From assembly GCA_036571765.1 (NCBI GenBank), contig BROE01000023.1, positions 5,333,581 through 5,397,580 on the forward strand: DNA of 64,000 bases, given 5' to 3'. Made by a program: the position numbers and the translations under genes. Each line of letters begins with the position of its first letter. Position 1 is the first letter of the stretch. Source of the stretch: Plecoglossus altivelis. Its lineage: Eukaryota > Chordata > Actinopteri > Osmeriformes > Plecoglossidae. Under the pieces are notes generated by a model. It did no database searches and was not told the origin of the DNA. It saw nothing but the letters and a program-made list of their open reading frames with translations. Positions 1-11,840 of the stretch are shown here, one piece after another.

Positions 1-19
1 AGGGGGGGTGAGAGCAAAA

Positions 20-47
20 GATAGAGAGAGATAGAGAGAGAGAGAGA
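20..47. repeat. (GA)n/GATA-type microsatellite
   Basis: Interrupted GA repeat with two GATA variants at the very start of the window. It is ordinary vertebrate simple sequence and may continue from upstream. Confidence 0.9.
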
Positions 48-50
48 CTT

Positions 51-633
51 CCTCTGGAGTTCTGTAATCTCCTCAGAATCCTGCAGAGAGTATGACGGAC
101 CCCCCTCCACTCCCACTCACTTACACAGCAAAGGCTGCACGGACACCGGGGGGAAGGGGGGTGGGGGCTTTATACAGGCCTGGGTGTGTGTGGCGCTTGA
201 TTGTGTGCTTGTGCACACCCTGACTACACAGTCCTGGGCAGGTCCTATCGTGAAGGAAGGACACGGAAGATGAGACGCAAATAAAAAAGAAAAAAACAAG
301 AAAACATGGGGGGGATTGTAACTAGGCTCCTGATGCTGACTGGCTCCAGCAGGTTCCACCACATTTTTCTCTCCTTTCATCCTCTCACAGAGTCCTGCGT
401 CATGGGAACGCCCTGGCCCCCACAATTAAGTTTTTGCTCAGTGAGCCTGCACCAATGGCTCAATGGGCCGAGCATAAGATGGTCCTGCCGGTGATAAATG
501 GCCTGGAAGACTGTTCACGTCCTCCGGATCTAACCCAGGCATTCATTACACCAATTGGTATTGCATAGTCATCAATTTCCTTCTGCAGAGGGGGAGGGGG
601 GGATTGTGGGGAGAAGATAGGGGGTGAGCAGGA
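51..633. other. Unannotated stretch
   Basis: Mixed-composition DNA with short C and G runs. The open frames here lack any recognisable domain. I see no gene, RNA or repeat family. Confidence 0.6.
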
Positions 634-650
634 GGGGGGGGGGGGGGGGG
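634..650. repeat. Poly-G tract (G17)
   Basis: Uninterrupted run of 17 G within a purine-rich stretch (about 590-650). Such runs are prone to length error and to G-quadruplex formation. Confidence 0.95.
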
Positions 651-1632
651 TTCCTCTGTACCAAGGGGAAGGGCGATTTTTTTGTTCCCTGCCAACTCGT
701 GCTTTGACACTTCTTAGGGGTAGGATAGGCAGCAATTCTAAGCTTTAGGGAATAGAGAGATGCCGTAAACCGCTAAGAAGTCTTGCTTTGCGCTGTGAAA
801 GACGGTTGGTTAAATAGAACATGGACATATTGTGTGTTTTACAGCTGCAGGTGTCTGTCCGTGATGGACTTCGACTTTAGTCCCAGATTCAAACCATGTC
901 ATTGGAGATTCTACATTCCAGGAGCTTTCGTAATTCTTAAATCTGTGCGTGGGAAGGATTTTCCTCGATTTTTAAAGCCATTTTCGGGTCGGATTCAGAG
1001 TGTTCTGACATTGAGATAATAACCTAGAGGAGCGACTTGACTGAGTAGTCCATCTGGAATGGCCCAAGCATACTCCATCTGGCAAATCTTTCCACTTTAA
1101 CCTCCAAACACCTTTTATAAAGGAAATATATTTTCATTTTACCATCACACCCCCCCCACCCACCCCCAGCCTCTTCACTCACAAATGTAATTAGCTTGAC
1201 GGTCACTGCATCTAATCACCAGTGATATTTGTGCTCTAGTTGTAAACAGTGTACTTGTCTACTGTGACAGAAGTTGACGCGACAGCTAAACTTGCGAACG
1301 TATGTTTATTTTTGACTCCTCGGCCGCCTCAGTAATCCACGGATCTTTCTGATTGACGCTTCAAGTTTGCCTGGCTGGGGGTTTGGGAGATTCGGTTTGT
1401 TGACTTGCGCTTGAGGTCACCGCAGTCTATTTGGATACGGAATACGATGACGACTTCGGCACTTGGGAGTATTGGAGTTGGTCCCATGAATTCTCATGGT
1501 CGCTTGTCAAAAGATTTATACGTGCCGAGTTGAGAACAGACCGAAAAACAAAAAGCGGACGTTAGTTGGGTTTTTCTCCACGCTCGCTCGAACCACCGCA
1601 GCCTTGCACACATACAAAACACTTCTATTTCC
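651..1632. other. Unannotated stretch
   Basis: No supported gene. It contains a short C-rich run near 1149-1166 and moderately CpG-containing unique sequence at about 1260-1560. The open frames are short and without domains. Confidence 0.6.
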
Positions 1633-1656
1633 GGGGGGTGGGGGGGGGGGGGGGGG
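1633..1656. repeat. Poly-G tract (G6-T-G17)
   Basis: Twenty-four bases with one T interruption. Apparent glycine-rich frames across it are artefacts of the run. Confidence 0.95.
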
Positions 1657-1761
1657 CGGCTGCTCGTTCTATTCGTTCTTTTCCCTTTCCCCCCGCCCAG
1701 CCCAGCACTCGGGTGCTGCAAACGAGAGCCCTCATTAGGGCCTCTCCATCTCTGTGCTCAT

Positions 1762-1776
1762 CCCCCCCCCCCCCCC
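1762..1776. repeat. Poly-C tract (C15)
   Basis: Uninterrupted run of 15 C, about 100 bp after the preceding G run and of opposite base type on the same strand. Confidence 0.95.
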
Positions 1777-1909
1777 GACCCTCTTTGTCCGGCCAAAGGG
1801 TCACTTTGGAGAGAGCTCCTGAAGACGAGGTGACCCAGAGCTACTGCCATTAGAGAAGGCTGCTCACTTAACAGGCTGGAGGATCCTGCTTCAGGGCTCC
1901 CTCTCTCCT

Positions 1910-2145
1910 CGACTCTTCCCCACTGTCTGTTGGTGTCTCTCTCCTTCTGTCTCTGTCTCTCCCTCTCCCTCTCTCTCTGTCTCTCTCCCTCGCTACACAT
2001 CTGTCTTTCTTCCAATTTCCTGTGTCTGTCTGCCTTTCTGTCTTCCTCTTTTATCTTCCTTGGTTAATCTTAGTTTCTCTCCCCCCTCAGTTTACCGTCT
2101 CCCTCTGCCCCTCCCCTCCCCTTCCTCTCTTTCTCTTTTTGGGGA
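1910..2145. repeat. Pyrimidine-rich low-complexity tract
   Basis: Degenerate CT, CCT and CTGT repeats dominate, densest at about 1933-1993. The purine-rich complement gives an Arg/Glu-rich open frame that is not a gene. Confidence 0.85.
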
Positions 2146-4139
2146 GGTCAGTGCAATCAAAGTTCCCGGCCACAAATATCTCCGTCAGTCCGAGGAGGAA
2201 GATGATTTAGGCATGGCTGGCTTCCCGATGACAATTTTCAACAAAAATTTCTTCTTCAAAATCTCATTATTTTCATTACCTCCTCTGTCACTTAGTGTTA
2301 CATTCTCTTCATTGTCATTCTATAAATGGTGACATATTTAAGCCTAGATGAAACAGAGACCGCTTTCATACCGACGCTTCCCATCAAAAATCAAATCCAG
2401 AACACGGGAAAAAAAAACGTGCAACATCCGATCGGTGTAGTCAGGGAGACATCATTGTTGTCTCACAAAAGCTGTTCCTGCTGCGACGAGCGATGGTGAT
2501 TTCTACTCAGTCAGACTGGAGGCGGAACCAAATTCTAATACGCTGCTCATCACAAACCGGATGGGTCCTTCGAAAATACCGCAAATGAAATTACAAACTG
2601 TTGTGGCTTCCTAGCAGTATGGGGAGTGGGGGGGGGGTACTGGAAATGCTGCGCACTAATTCATGCATGAAGACATTGTTGGTGCTGTGTATGGAGTCCC
2701 AGACGCCCAAGCCCACCATGGTATTATTCATTAAGACAAGTGAAATGCCGGAGTCTGTGAGTGTATCTCAAAACGGGCTCAACCATATGTTTAGTGTCAA
2801 TACGACTTCACGGTTGCCCATGTGGAAAATAGCTTCAGGGCCACGGAATGCACACTAACAGAGAGTGCTGCATTTAGATAAATAATCTGCAACAGGGATG
2901 CGAAAACAGAACATGGAGCCATACCTAAAAATAATTCCCTCAGCAGTTAAAAAAAAAAAAAAAGAATTGTGGTAGAGAGAGCGAGGGACAGAGGAGATTA
3001 TATTAATGGACATTTGTCGGAATTGGAGACAGGGAGAAGGAGTTGTCCAATGGCCTCTTACTGCCCTGGGGGATTAAAGACAGGTAGAGTAACATTAACA
3101 AAACACTGAGCTGGAGGAACAATAACAAGCAAAAAGAAAGACACAGGAAGAGAAAACACAGACACAGTTAATACAATATTCCTGGCATTTTAGATGTTTT
3201 GTTGAATTCTGATTCAATAGAAATCTCCCCTAAATATATTACTGAATGAGGGCTGCATTCAGGGCAGAATACATTGTTTACCTTCGGAGACGATGGCCCA
3301 ATTCTCTGCTACGTTCGTCACAGTTGCGTGCCTAGTTGCAAGTTTACAAAAGAGCTCGTCTTTCAGCATCCTTCTGCGAAATGACACTGCTGAAAGTTAC
3401 TGGATACAGTGGTGCAAGCAAGGAAGCAAAGCTTCAAGGAAAGTTAGCCGTTGGAAACGGAAAGTGGCCATGACAAGAGCATGAGAAGGCTACACTGAAA
3501 GACCTGAGAAGGTTAAATTCAATCGAGGTCTGCCAAATATCCTGTCAGCTGTCGCCACTCTAGATACATTTAGCGGTGTAGCCAAAAACAACTCTTTCTG
3601 GGTTCAGTGGGAATTACCTGCAGCAGCCTTCACCAGGAGTCAAACATGGACAAACTTCTCGCTAGTTGGAAGGGTTTGCAGAAAACAGAATGAAAAGATT
3701 AAGGAGGTCTGCTACACTTCTGAAATTGTCCTCTCCTCTCCTGAGGGAACGTTCCCCAGTGGAGCTTTGGTTCCTCAGTGGAGCTCCAGTGTGGGTGTGT
3801 GTGTGTGGTGGTGGGAGCTGTGGACAGCCGGTGCTCTGGACGAGCTACCAATCACCCTGGGAAGCCACAGAGAACAGAGCCGAACAAGAATAGAAATGCT
3901 TGATTCATCGCTGTTTAAATGTGGGCTCGCCATTCCTCCCTGACAGAAGAAGACATTTGTCTCCCTCTCTCTCCTCTCTTACCCCCCCTGTCACAGAGGC
4001 AGGACGTTCTCCCAATGGCTGACTGGGTTCTGCACGACTGGGCCTACGGCACGCCATCCCCAGCCTTTTTTTATTGGTCAGTTTCATTAGCCGCCTAGCA
4101 CGAGCGGCCCTTAGAGGACACCCTTCGTGTGTTTTACTG

Positions 4140-4265
4140 CGCATCATCCTTGTGAAAGATGCAAAAGCTCCCCATTTAGGTGAAAGGGAGGGGAAATTAA
4201 AACCCGCTAATTGGATTGGTATTTTACAAAAGGCAGATTTGACTTTATGCTAATGTGATTGTGCC
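4140..4265. promoter_or_regulatory. Candidate conserved non-coding element
   Basis: AT-rich unique block with an octamer-like POU motif ATGCTAAT at 4247-4254 and a CTAATTGG homeodomain-type site near 4208. The call rests on composition and motif content only; conservation was not measured. Confidence 0.25.
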
Positions 4266-5089
4266 GTCTCGATGCTAAGAGAGAACGACATGAGGTGGGT
4301 GAGATTCACACTGGAGCGTGAGATTTGAGCTGAAATGAATAAATTAGTTTATTCTTAGGTTAAACAAACTGCAATGGGTATGTTTTTTTTTGTTTATTTT
4401 GCGACCATCCATCTCTACAATAATACTCCTAACAGTGTAGCTCAGTAAGATTTCACACAGAATGTACCTTCATCTTCTTCGTCCAACCTGGCATACCGTT
4501 TGTTATTTAGTCGTTTTACTGTGGTAATTCCATAAAATTATTCCCTGTTTCCCATCCAAGTCCTGCAGCTCCACGACCCACTGGAGAATTCATCTTAAAA
4601 GGTCTTGTTGATTTGATTCACTGTCTATTTTTCCTGGAAATCCGTCGGGACTTAATCTCTCTACTCCTGATAGCTGTCCTGTAGAGTCGTACAAAACACC
4701 CCAAGGGTGTTTGCACCAATCAACTGTTGTCTAGCGATTACCCAATTAGCACTGTGGATTTGAAGGTATAGGGGAATTTGGGTATCGGAGCTCAAATCAA
4801 CAGACCTCACCCCTGAAGTTCACTAATGGGATTCATCGACAGCATTTCCTGATCCCACAGATGCCACAGACGGGAGGGTGGATTGTGGTGGTGCTCCTAT
4901 GAGATGTGATTGTTTTAATGCTTAGATTGCTGCCAACAGGCTCAAAACTGTTCAATTCCACACGATCTCAAGGGGAAGTTGAATCAATGGTTTCAAAAAT
5001 GTGTCAACTGTACAGTAATTAGTGCGAGGCTTGGAGACGTTTTTGAGGCAACGGTGGTTGTGGAAGAGGCTTGGGAATGTTAGTCAAAG

Positions 5090-5300
5090 CAACGAGACAA
5101 CAAAACATGAATTAGCATTGCTAGGCGATGTGAAGGCTATAATGGAAATATGCAATTGACCATTACATACTCAGTTGTGTATGTCCTCTCAAAAATAATA
5201 TTGCATTGCAATTTAACGTTCATTTGAAATATCTCTGAATCTATTACAGAAGGCACATTAGCATATTTAGCTAATTATGTCAACCGTATGAACGCATTTG
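5090..5300. promoter_or_regulatory. Candidate conserved non-coding element
   Basis: AT-rich, simple-repeat-free block with a 13-bp palindrome ATTGCATTGCAAT at 5200-5212, resembling back-to-back C/EBP-like half-sites. TAATTA-type homeodomain sequence follows near 5271. A regulatory role is inferred from motifs alone. Confidence 0.25.
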
Positions 5301-5534
5301 AATAATTCACATCCTAAACCAAGATGCGGAATACCTTTTGTAACACGTTATTAGTGTTAAACAGAGAATGCTTGAAATTGGTACTCTTCGTAAACAAACC
5401 AAAGGAAGAAGCAGGGCAAATGAAATCTTTTCATCCAGTGGTAAACAAAATAGTCCCCCAAGGGTGAAATCTCCACTAACATCTGGCTTCATAGACAAGC
5501 CCTGTCCATTTCCCACTTGCTAGAATGGCTAATT

Positions 5535-5584
5535 AGAGAGAGAGAGAGAGGGAGGGGGGAGAGAAAGAGAGAGCGGAGAGAGAA
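5535..5584. repeat. (GA)n microsatellite, imperfect
   Basis: GA repeat interrupted by a G-rich block. Confidence 0.93.
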
Positions 5585-6799
5585 ATACTGACACTGTCTG
5601 AGTTCATGATCCAGATTTTCAGCCCAGTCAAATGTGACCTATATTTCTTTCAAGACTGATTCAAACATCTCTCTGTGACATTATGGAAGCTTCACCAGGC
5701 AAAGGATGAGAGATTTAAACCTTATTTTGGACCCCAAGGGTTTCACACGTAATAGATTTTTTTAAACATTTGATGTCAATGCTACATAAGACTCGTGGTT
5801 TACTACAATTACCACATTTATGGCATTTCTTTCTACCCAGTTGTTAACTCGGTGCTGACTAAGTGTGGGAGTTAGAGTGGTATGGGAGGAAACAGTGTGC
5901 GAAGAAAATCTGTTGCCCGATAGAAATGATGAAGTGCAACTGCTCCTTGACATCTCTTCCATAACACTCCTGTCTGTCTCTTCGCTCTGAGTTAGCACTG
6001 CACTGTGCCAGTACTTATGCTTTACATTTGATAGACAAAATACCCTAACACGGATTATTAGTCTTTTGGTTTTATACCCTAAAAAGTAGGCCGCAGTTCA
6101 TTTAAAATGTACATTGGCAAAGTTTGCGACTTGGAACGATTTTTTACATTTGAAATAATCACTCCGAGTCGCATACTTTGCCAATTCCGTTGTAACCGGT
6201 CTCTCGGCCAAACTCAGCCTTTTGCTACAGTCAGAGAAACACCAAACCCTCTTGAGGATGCATGAGATGTGTTCCACTGGAGGAAGCTGAACGCTCAGCA
6301 CCTTGCCACAAGTCGCCGCTCTGATTAATCCCTGACTAACCTTTCCCTCGTCCGTGTGGAGAGCCCAATTTGCCTAATTCTGTCGTCTCTGCGGGGGGCC
6401 CTCCTTCCAATGACATCTCCCACTGTGCGTTCAGCGCCGGCGGGCAGGGCGCCCCCCCCCCAAGGAGTGTTCAAGATGCCACGGAGGAGGGCGCCAACAC
6501 CTGCCGACCAAGAGCATTGTGCTGATTAAGGGGAAACTTTGACTCTCTGCCTGCAGAGCAGAAGGAGAGGGGGAGTGTGCACGGAGGAGAGAAAGCAGAG
6601 GGGAGGAGGAGGGAAAGGAAGGAAGACTCGCCCGGTTATGACGAGGTTGTGACAGAGCGCCGTGCGTTTCCTCTGAAAGTGTATCTCTGCCCTCTTACAC
6701 AGCCGGGCTAACCATGCTCAGCAGGGGTTTAATATTCCGTCCCACTGCCCCGTCGGAATCGTACAAGAAATCTCAACCCCATCTTTCCCAATGTGGTTT
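5585..6799. other. Unannotated stretch
   Basis: Unique sequence without a supported gene. 6300-6420 has an enhancer-like look (TAATCC, CCTAATTC) and 6430-6470 is GC-rich with a C run. Nothing else is recognised. Confidence 0.55.
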
Positions 6800-7090
6800 C
6801 TCCAATGCAAATCCGGGCCGCGCTGGCTGTGGCGGTTGCAGCGGCGGTGGGGAACAGCGAGGGAAATGAGACGCTCCAGTTCACTTGCAGTAAATTGGCC
6901 ATAATCCCTCTCAGGAGCGCCTCCGCTTCCTCGCACGCCCGGCGAGCGGCTTGATGTGCTTTTAAGCAAGTCCCTCGAAATGATGTTCTTAATGAGCCTC
7001 GCAGGAAGACGCTGTCATCGTTAGGGGGACCTCTGGGACGGGGTCGCCCGTCACGTGGTCACTTCCTGTGACTCAGGCCAATAGAGAAGG
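6800..7090. promoter_or_regulatory. CpG-containing, promoter-like block with clustered factor sites
   Basis: CpG is retained through 6841-7060. Within 31 bp at 7052-7082 lie a CACGTG E-box (7052-7057), an ETS-type ACTTCCTG (7061-7068), an AP-1/MAF-type TGACTCA (7069-7075) and a CCAAT box (7078-7082). This density is typical of promoters or proximal enhancers. No TATA box or supported coding exon follows, so the direction of any transcript is unknown. Confidence 0.35.
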
Positions 7091-7195
7091 AGAAAGCAGG
7101 GAGGAGGATCAGGTTGGTCAAGAGATGGAGGGGGAGAGGGGGGGTTGTGAAGAGAAGGTGGGGGGGTTTAGTGGTCGACAGCTTGGATCCCTGTA

Positions 7196-7207
7196 GGTCA
7201 CGTGACC
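7196..7207. promoter_or_regulatory. Palindromic E-box (CLEAR/USF type)
   Basis: GGTCACGTGACC is a perfect 12-bp palindrome containing GTCACGTGAC, the form preferred by USF and TFEB/MITF-class bHLH-ZIP factors. It lies 140 bp after another CACGTG at 7052. Confidence 0.4.
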
Positions 7208-9370
7208 TTCCTCAGAGGCTGACAGAGGTGTCCGTCTTATTTAGAAACCGAGGGAAAGGTGTCAGTGGCTTTGTATGTGTTTACTGGAAAGTTGCCTCTT
7301 TTCTGGATTATAACCTACATGAATTGTGATTATGATTATTTAGCCACAACTAACAAATGCAGCTTGTAAGATGTTGGACTATGGAAATCTTCCAGACTCA
7401 ATTCTCTTGCAAAACATGGATGATGGAAAGGACACATCGTAACACCACCGTCAGCCATGAAACATTCCGTTTTGAACTTGAGCAAGTGCGGCCCAATAAC
7501 TATATTTCCTGTAGGACTGTGTGATCATCTACGCGTTTGAATTGTATTTTTTTCTGCCTGTTATATTCTAAACAAGCAGAGAATCAACAGTCATTTGATT
7601 GACTGACATCCTTAGCCAAACATACGTTAGCTATAAAGTGCAGTTGCGATGTCCACAAATGAGTTGTTGCTGAGTTCAAGCAGGAGCCAGATAGGAGGAA
7701 GACTTTTTTCATTTGATCATTAAGAGTTTTAATAGCTCTTCAACACCGCATGTCATATACACGTTGGGGTGTGTGCATAGTGTTCATATAAGACAAGGAC
7801 ACTTGGGTCGAAAATGTGCTAATTGTATAATTTCCCTTCTAGCAAAAATGCATTCCACGCAGCCAAACACCTCACACCAGTTAAACAATGAAACGTTTTG
7901 TCCTGAAATTAATCTAATCACACATCCACAGTGTTACAAGTGATCAGTTTACCCCCTCCATCATATAACAGAAAACAGTGTTTGCCTTGTAAGAGCAGAA
8001 AATGGCTTCTAATCACCATTTGCAGTCTCTCTGTGTGTTGGTGTGATGCTCTAATCATTGTGTTCTGGTTTTCAGTGACTTCACGCTGAGTTCCATTAAG
8101 TTCCAACACCCCTAACCCAAAATAAGACTCCAACGTGATTGTGTAATCTTGCCGGAATCTCACAATCTCGCTGATTTACAATTCGCTAAATTGCCATAAT
8201 TAGGGTTTGTGAGAAGTTTATCTGTATTCTGTGACATTGTTCTCACATTGCTGTTTTGAAGATACAACCATTTGATATAATGACTAATTACAAGTTTCTA
8301 GCCAGCATAAAGACGCATCGATGGTTGCACTTGCAAACGTTGCAGTTCAATGTCTGTTTTTAGTTTTGCTGTAACTTGATAACTTGCTTCCCTCAAAACA
8401 CCACGAGTGGCAAAGTTGCCATATGCCTGCAGGAGTCTTAAGAAAAACAATTGAATGATTATTTTACACTTAGTGGCATCTTGCCTACAGAGGGTTCAAC
8501 TGCTCACGAATTACAATGGCCTTTCTCTTCAATGTAATTACAACTTTCTTTCTTTAGAAAGGCTAAAAGTGTTAGTGCCATCTTTCTTGAAGGGAGGGCA
8601 TTTTATACCTCAATAATTTGAATCGCGCATTTTGTGCTGGGTTTATGGTCAGGGGACGTGAGGGTGAAAACATAATTAGAAAAGCTAGTCAACCTTAACA
8701 AAACAGCACTTAAAGCCCTGGCTACTATTGCTGCAGAGTCCAGCCTCTTTGTCACTGCCATTCTTCACACTCACAGAGGAACAGAGAGTCAAATTAGTTT
8801 CCACAATTTAAAAAATCCAACAATTTGGGGGGTGTGAGGGGGGGGGGGAGTAGCAATGAGCATATGAGAAAACTGGTAATTGAAGGAGGTCACCCAAAAC
8901 AATCTGTGTTCGAGTCGCTAATTGAGAAAGAATGTGGGTGGAATTCTCTATGTGCCCCCGAAACATTAATTCTGAATCGCTTGGATGTAAAAATCTATAT
9001 GCAGCATTTGGGGAGAAGAAATGAGAAGGCCTTTAGAGTCCTTTTTTTTTTGCTGTCTTTGTCAGCTTGAGGTCTGTGTTTAACGTTGTATGAGAAGTGG
9101 AGCTATTTCCCCACGGAACGTATTGCGCATATTTTAATCAGTGTTTGGCTTTATGAATGCGCCACCAGCTGAGGTGACATTCAACTTGAATACCTATATC
9201 TACTTAATAATTACTTGAATCCATTTGCGTGTAAGTGTGATTGGCAAAGGGGCCGTTAAGACAACGTAATATGAATTCTTATTACCATAAATGTGTTAAT
9301 ATCCCAGATTAAAAAGAACTAAAGGGTCCTGAAGGGGTAGACCTGCCAACTGGACGAAGAAGCTTAGTCA
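7208..9370. other. Non-coding stretch, largely AT-rich unique sequence
   Basis: No gene is supported. Blocks at about 7900-8560 and 9170-9310 are AT-rich with TAATTA/ATTA motifs and could hold regulatory elements. A G-rich run lies at about 8827-8850. No recognisable transposon is present. Confidence 0.6.
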
Positions 9371-9477
9371 CTCACACCCACCCACACACACACACCCGCA
9401 CACACACACACACACACACCCACACACACACACACCCACCCACCCACCTACCCACACACACGCGCCCACACACACAC

Positions 9478-9508
<31 letters not shown>

Positions 9509-9509
9509 G
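9371..9509. repeat. (CA)n / (CCCA)n compound microsatellite
   Basis: About 139 bp of CA repeat interrupted by CCCA blocks and one CGCG variant. Cys/Val frames on the minus strand derive from it. Confidence 0.97.
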
Positions 9510-9738
9510 ATTGAGACGAAGGATAAAGCTATGAAACTGTGGAAGCACTCGCCAAGGTATTGGAGAAGGAGGCTTAGGACTTGGGCCTGAGCCGGCACCG
9601 GTTGTCCCTCGGAGCAGATCAATCACAGCAGACAATCCCCCACCTCCGGATGAAAGGAGGGAGCGAGAGGGAGAAGGAGGCAGGGAGGACAAACACTTGG
9701 GTTTTCAGCCGTACCACTTTCCACGGCTCCATCTATTC

Positions 9739-9759
9739 GGGGGGGGGGGGGGGGGGGGG
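9739..9759. repeat. Poly-G tract (G21)
   Basis: Uninterrupted run of 21 G. Confidence 0.96.
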
Positions 9760-9782
9760 CTTAGCTCTTAGCGTGTCGTCGT

Positions 9783-9834
9783 TTAGCGTTTCTATTTAGT
9801 GTTTCTGTTGAGTGTTTCTGTCGAGCGTTTCTGC
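9783..9834. repeat. Minisatellite, 4 x 13 bp
   Basis: Four head-to-tail units of the form TTAGYGTTTCTRT at 9783-9795, 9796-9808, 9809-9821 and 9822-9834, differing at a few positions. It begins 23 bp after the G21 run. Confidence 0.85.
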
Positions 9835-10228
9835 ATTTGAACATCCCTTGGAAGTGTTTTAACCACTTATCAGACCTAGTGATTTTTTTTTTGTGAAGAA
9901 AATGATGAAATAACCATTCAAATCGTGACTGCATGCACATGTCTTTATAGAAAGATTTGAGAACAGGAGGAACACCACGGAGGCTCCATTCATCCCTTCC
10001 CTTGGGGTGTCTCGCGTGTAGTCGAAGTCTGACTTAGTCCTTATTTGAAGGGTGGAGATGAGAGCAGAGGGGTGGAGCAGTCATGGAGGATGTTTCTTCA
10101 GTGCCATGATGACACCCCAACTGGGGTGACAGATGTAGTTTTGAAAGCAGTGAAGGAATGTGCTCTGGGTCGAGGACACATCGACAGACAGGCCTCCCTG
10201 AAGGGACTTAAGGCCTCAGAAGTCACCC

Positions 10229-10265
10229 GTGTGTGTGTGTGTGTGTGTGTCTGTGTGTGTGTGTG
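10229..10265. repeat. (GT)n microsatellite
   Basis: GT repeat with a single C interruption. Confidence 0.96.
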
Positions 10266-10533
10266 CCTGTAGACTATTCAGCCCACCCATGATTGGCTTC
10301 GCACATGAAAAAAAGAGCTCAAACTAAATTCGTGATCGACGAAAAAGAAGACAGCCATAAATATTGAGGCTATTTCCATGAGCAAACAAGGGAATATCTT
10401 AAAGAGAACGCTGAAGGTGACTTCAACGAAGGTCGGGTGGATTCGCTTCGGGTCACCGGCATGGCATTGGCTCCCCTTTTCATGATCTCATCCCGGTCTT
10501 CTACTCAAATGGCCGGCGAATGAACACATTCAA

Positions 10534-10550
10534 CCCCCCCCCCCCCCCCC
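10534..10550. repeat. Poly-C tract (C17)
   Basis: Uninterrupted run of 17 C. Confidence 0.95.
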
Positions 10551-11044
10551 ACGCGAAAAGAAGACCAAGCCTAATTGCTTCCGCTGTGAGCCCGCAAGGA
10601 GGCCAAAGAGATAACACCACCACAAAAAAAAAAGTTTAGATTTCCTGCAGCGGACTGGCGGCTAACCAGTACCTTGCAAATCACTGTAATTGAACTTGCC
10701 ACAGCGGTGACCTGATTAAGCGGCGAACAATGCGACTGCCACTTGTTTTGGACTTCCTGGGGCCCAACGACGGCCACTGATGCCATATAATATCACTTGG
10801 CAGCTGAGTTAATTATAACATGGCCCCGCATTGCATGGCGGTGGAGGGCGGGCCATCTGAAGACAACACAACCGGAGGGGGGGGGGCACCACTATAATCC
10901 AAACTGTCACGGTCACTTTCATTACAGTCAGCTAGGGACCTGTGTGCGCACCTCTTGAATCTGCATGGGCATGCATGTAGGCGCCACGCTTACAGGCACG
11001 CCAGCACGCGCGCTTGGGATTGCAAAGAAAACAAGGTGGGCAAG

Positions 11045-11069
11045 ACGCACGCGCGTACGCGCGCGCGCA
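11045..11069. repeat. Alternating purine-pyrimidine CG run (Z-DNA type)
   Basis: Twenty-five bases of strict purine-pyrimidine alternation, mostly CG steps, centred on CGCGTACGCGCGCGCGC. Runs of this kind are classic left-handed-DNA formers. The surrounding 10980-11110 is unusually CpG-rich. Confidence 0.8.
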
Positions 11070-11111
11070 GATGTCCCGATGATGTCGAACCCGCGTTCGC
11101 CCGCCAAGCCG

Positions 11112-11132
11112 ACACACACACACACACACACA
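11112..11132. repeat. (CA)10 microsatellite
   Basis: Pure CA repeat 43 bp after the alternating CG run. Confidence 0.95.
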
Positions 11133-11556
11133 GCCGCAAATACTCGCACTCAGACGACAAATAAGTGCCAATCTCCTGAAACAAAACACTGCCAGATAGC
11201 CATGAGTAGTGAGCTGTTCCTTTAAAACAGACGCAAACTTCGCCTTGTCTTCCATCAATCTGACAGTCGACATAGCTTCAATAAGCGTGGGTCTGTCTAG
11301 ACGCCTCTCACTCCCCACTCACTCGGTCGGATTTAATTTAAACAGCTGTTCGCTCGTGTTCCGTCTACATCTCACCCAGCACTTCTACAAAAGGGAGCAG
11401 GGACCTTGTGCAGATCTTCAATTTTACAGCTAGCATCCGTGGGAGAATCTGACCTCCCCTCATCCCCATGTCAACCAGGAAGTAAGCTCCTTGTGGCTAG
11501 TCATAACATTTCCATTCTTTATATAGGGAACCAAGACGTTGCATTGATTTGGCGAT
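11133..11556. other. Unannotated stretch
   Basis: Unique sequence; no supported feature. Confidence 0.55.
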
Positions 11557-11609
11557 GTATGTATATATATCTATATATATATACGTATATATAGATATAT
11601 ATAGATATA
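11557..11609. repeat. (TA)n/(GATA)n microsatellite
   Basis: Imperfect TA repeat with GATA and GTAT variants. Confidence 0.93.
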
Positions 11610-11816
11610 ACAAATCACCAGGTTGGTTTGAGGTTGGTTTGTCAGTTCTAGTTGTAGCACAAAAAGACTGTTCAGATTAGGACGGAAGGTAGTGCTAATA
11701 CAGGCCAATAAGTTGTGAGTGTGCAGACTGTTACGAGCCTCTTTCACATGTACACCCACCTCCTCAAGTGTGCCGGTGCATGGATGTCTGTGAACACCTT
11801 TCTCAGCCCAATTGGA

Positions 11817-11840
11817 GTGTGTGTGTGTGTGTGTGTGTGT
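11817..11840. repeat. (GT)12 microsatellite
   Basis: Pure GT repeat. A C11 run follows at 11920-11930. Confidence 0.96.

Larger units (their letters stand above)
2146..5534. other. Non-coding stretch, mostly unique sequence
   Basis: Mostly unique, often AT-rich DNA with an A15 run at 2949-2963 and short GT and G runs. No open frame shows a domain and I recognise no repeat family. Two enhancer-like sub-blocks are listed separately. Confidence 0.6.
9835..11044. other. Unannotated stretch
   Basis: Unique sequence around a (GT)n and a C17 run (listed separately) and a G10 run near 10880. YY1-like GCATGGCGG occurs near 10834. No gene is supported. Confidence 0.55.
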
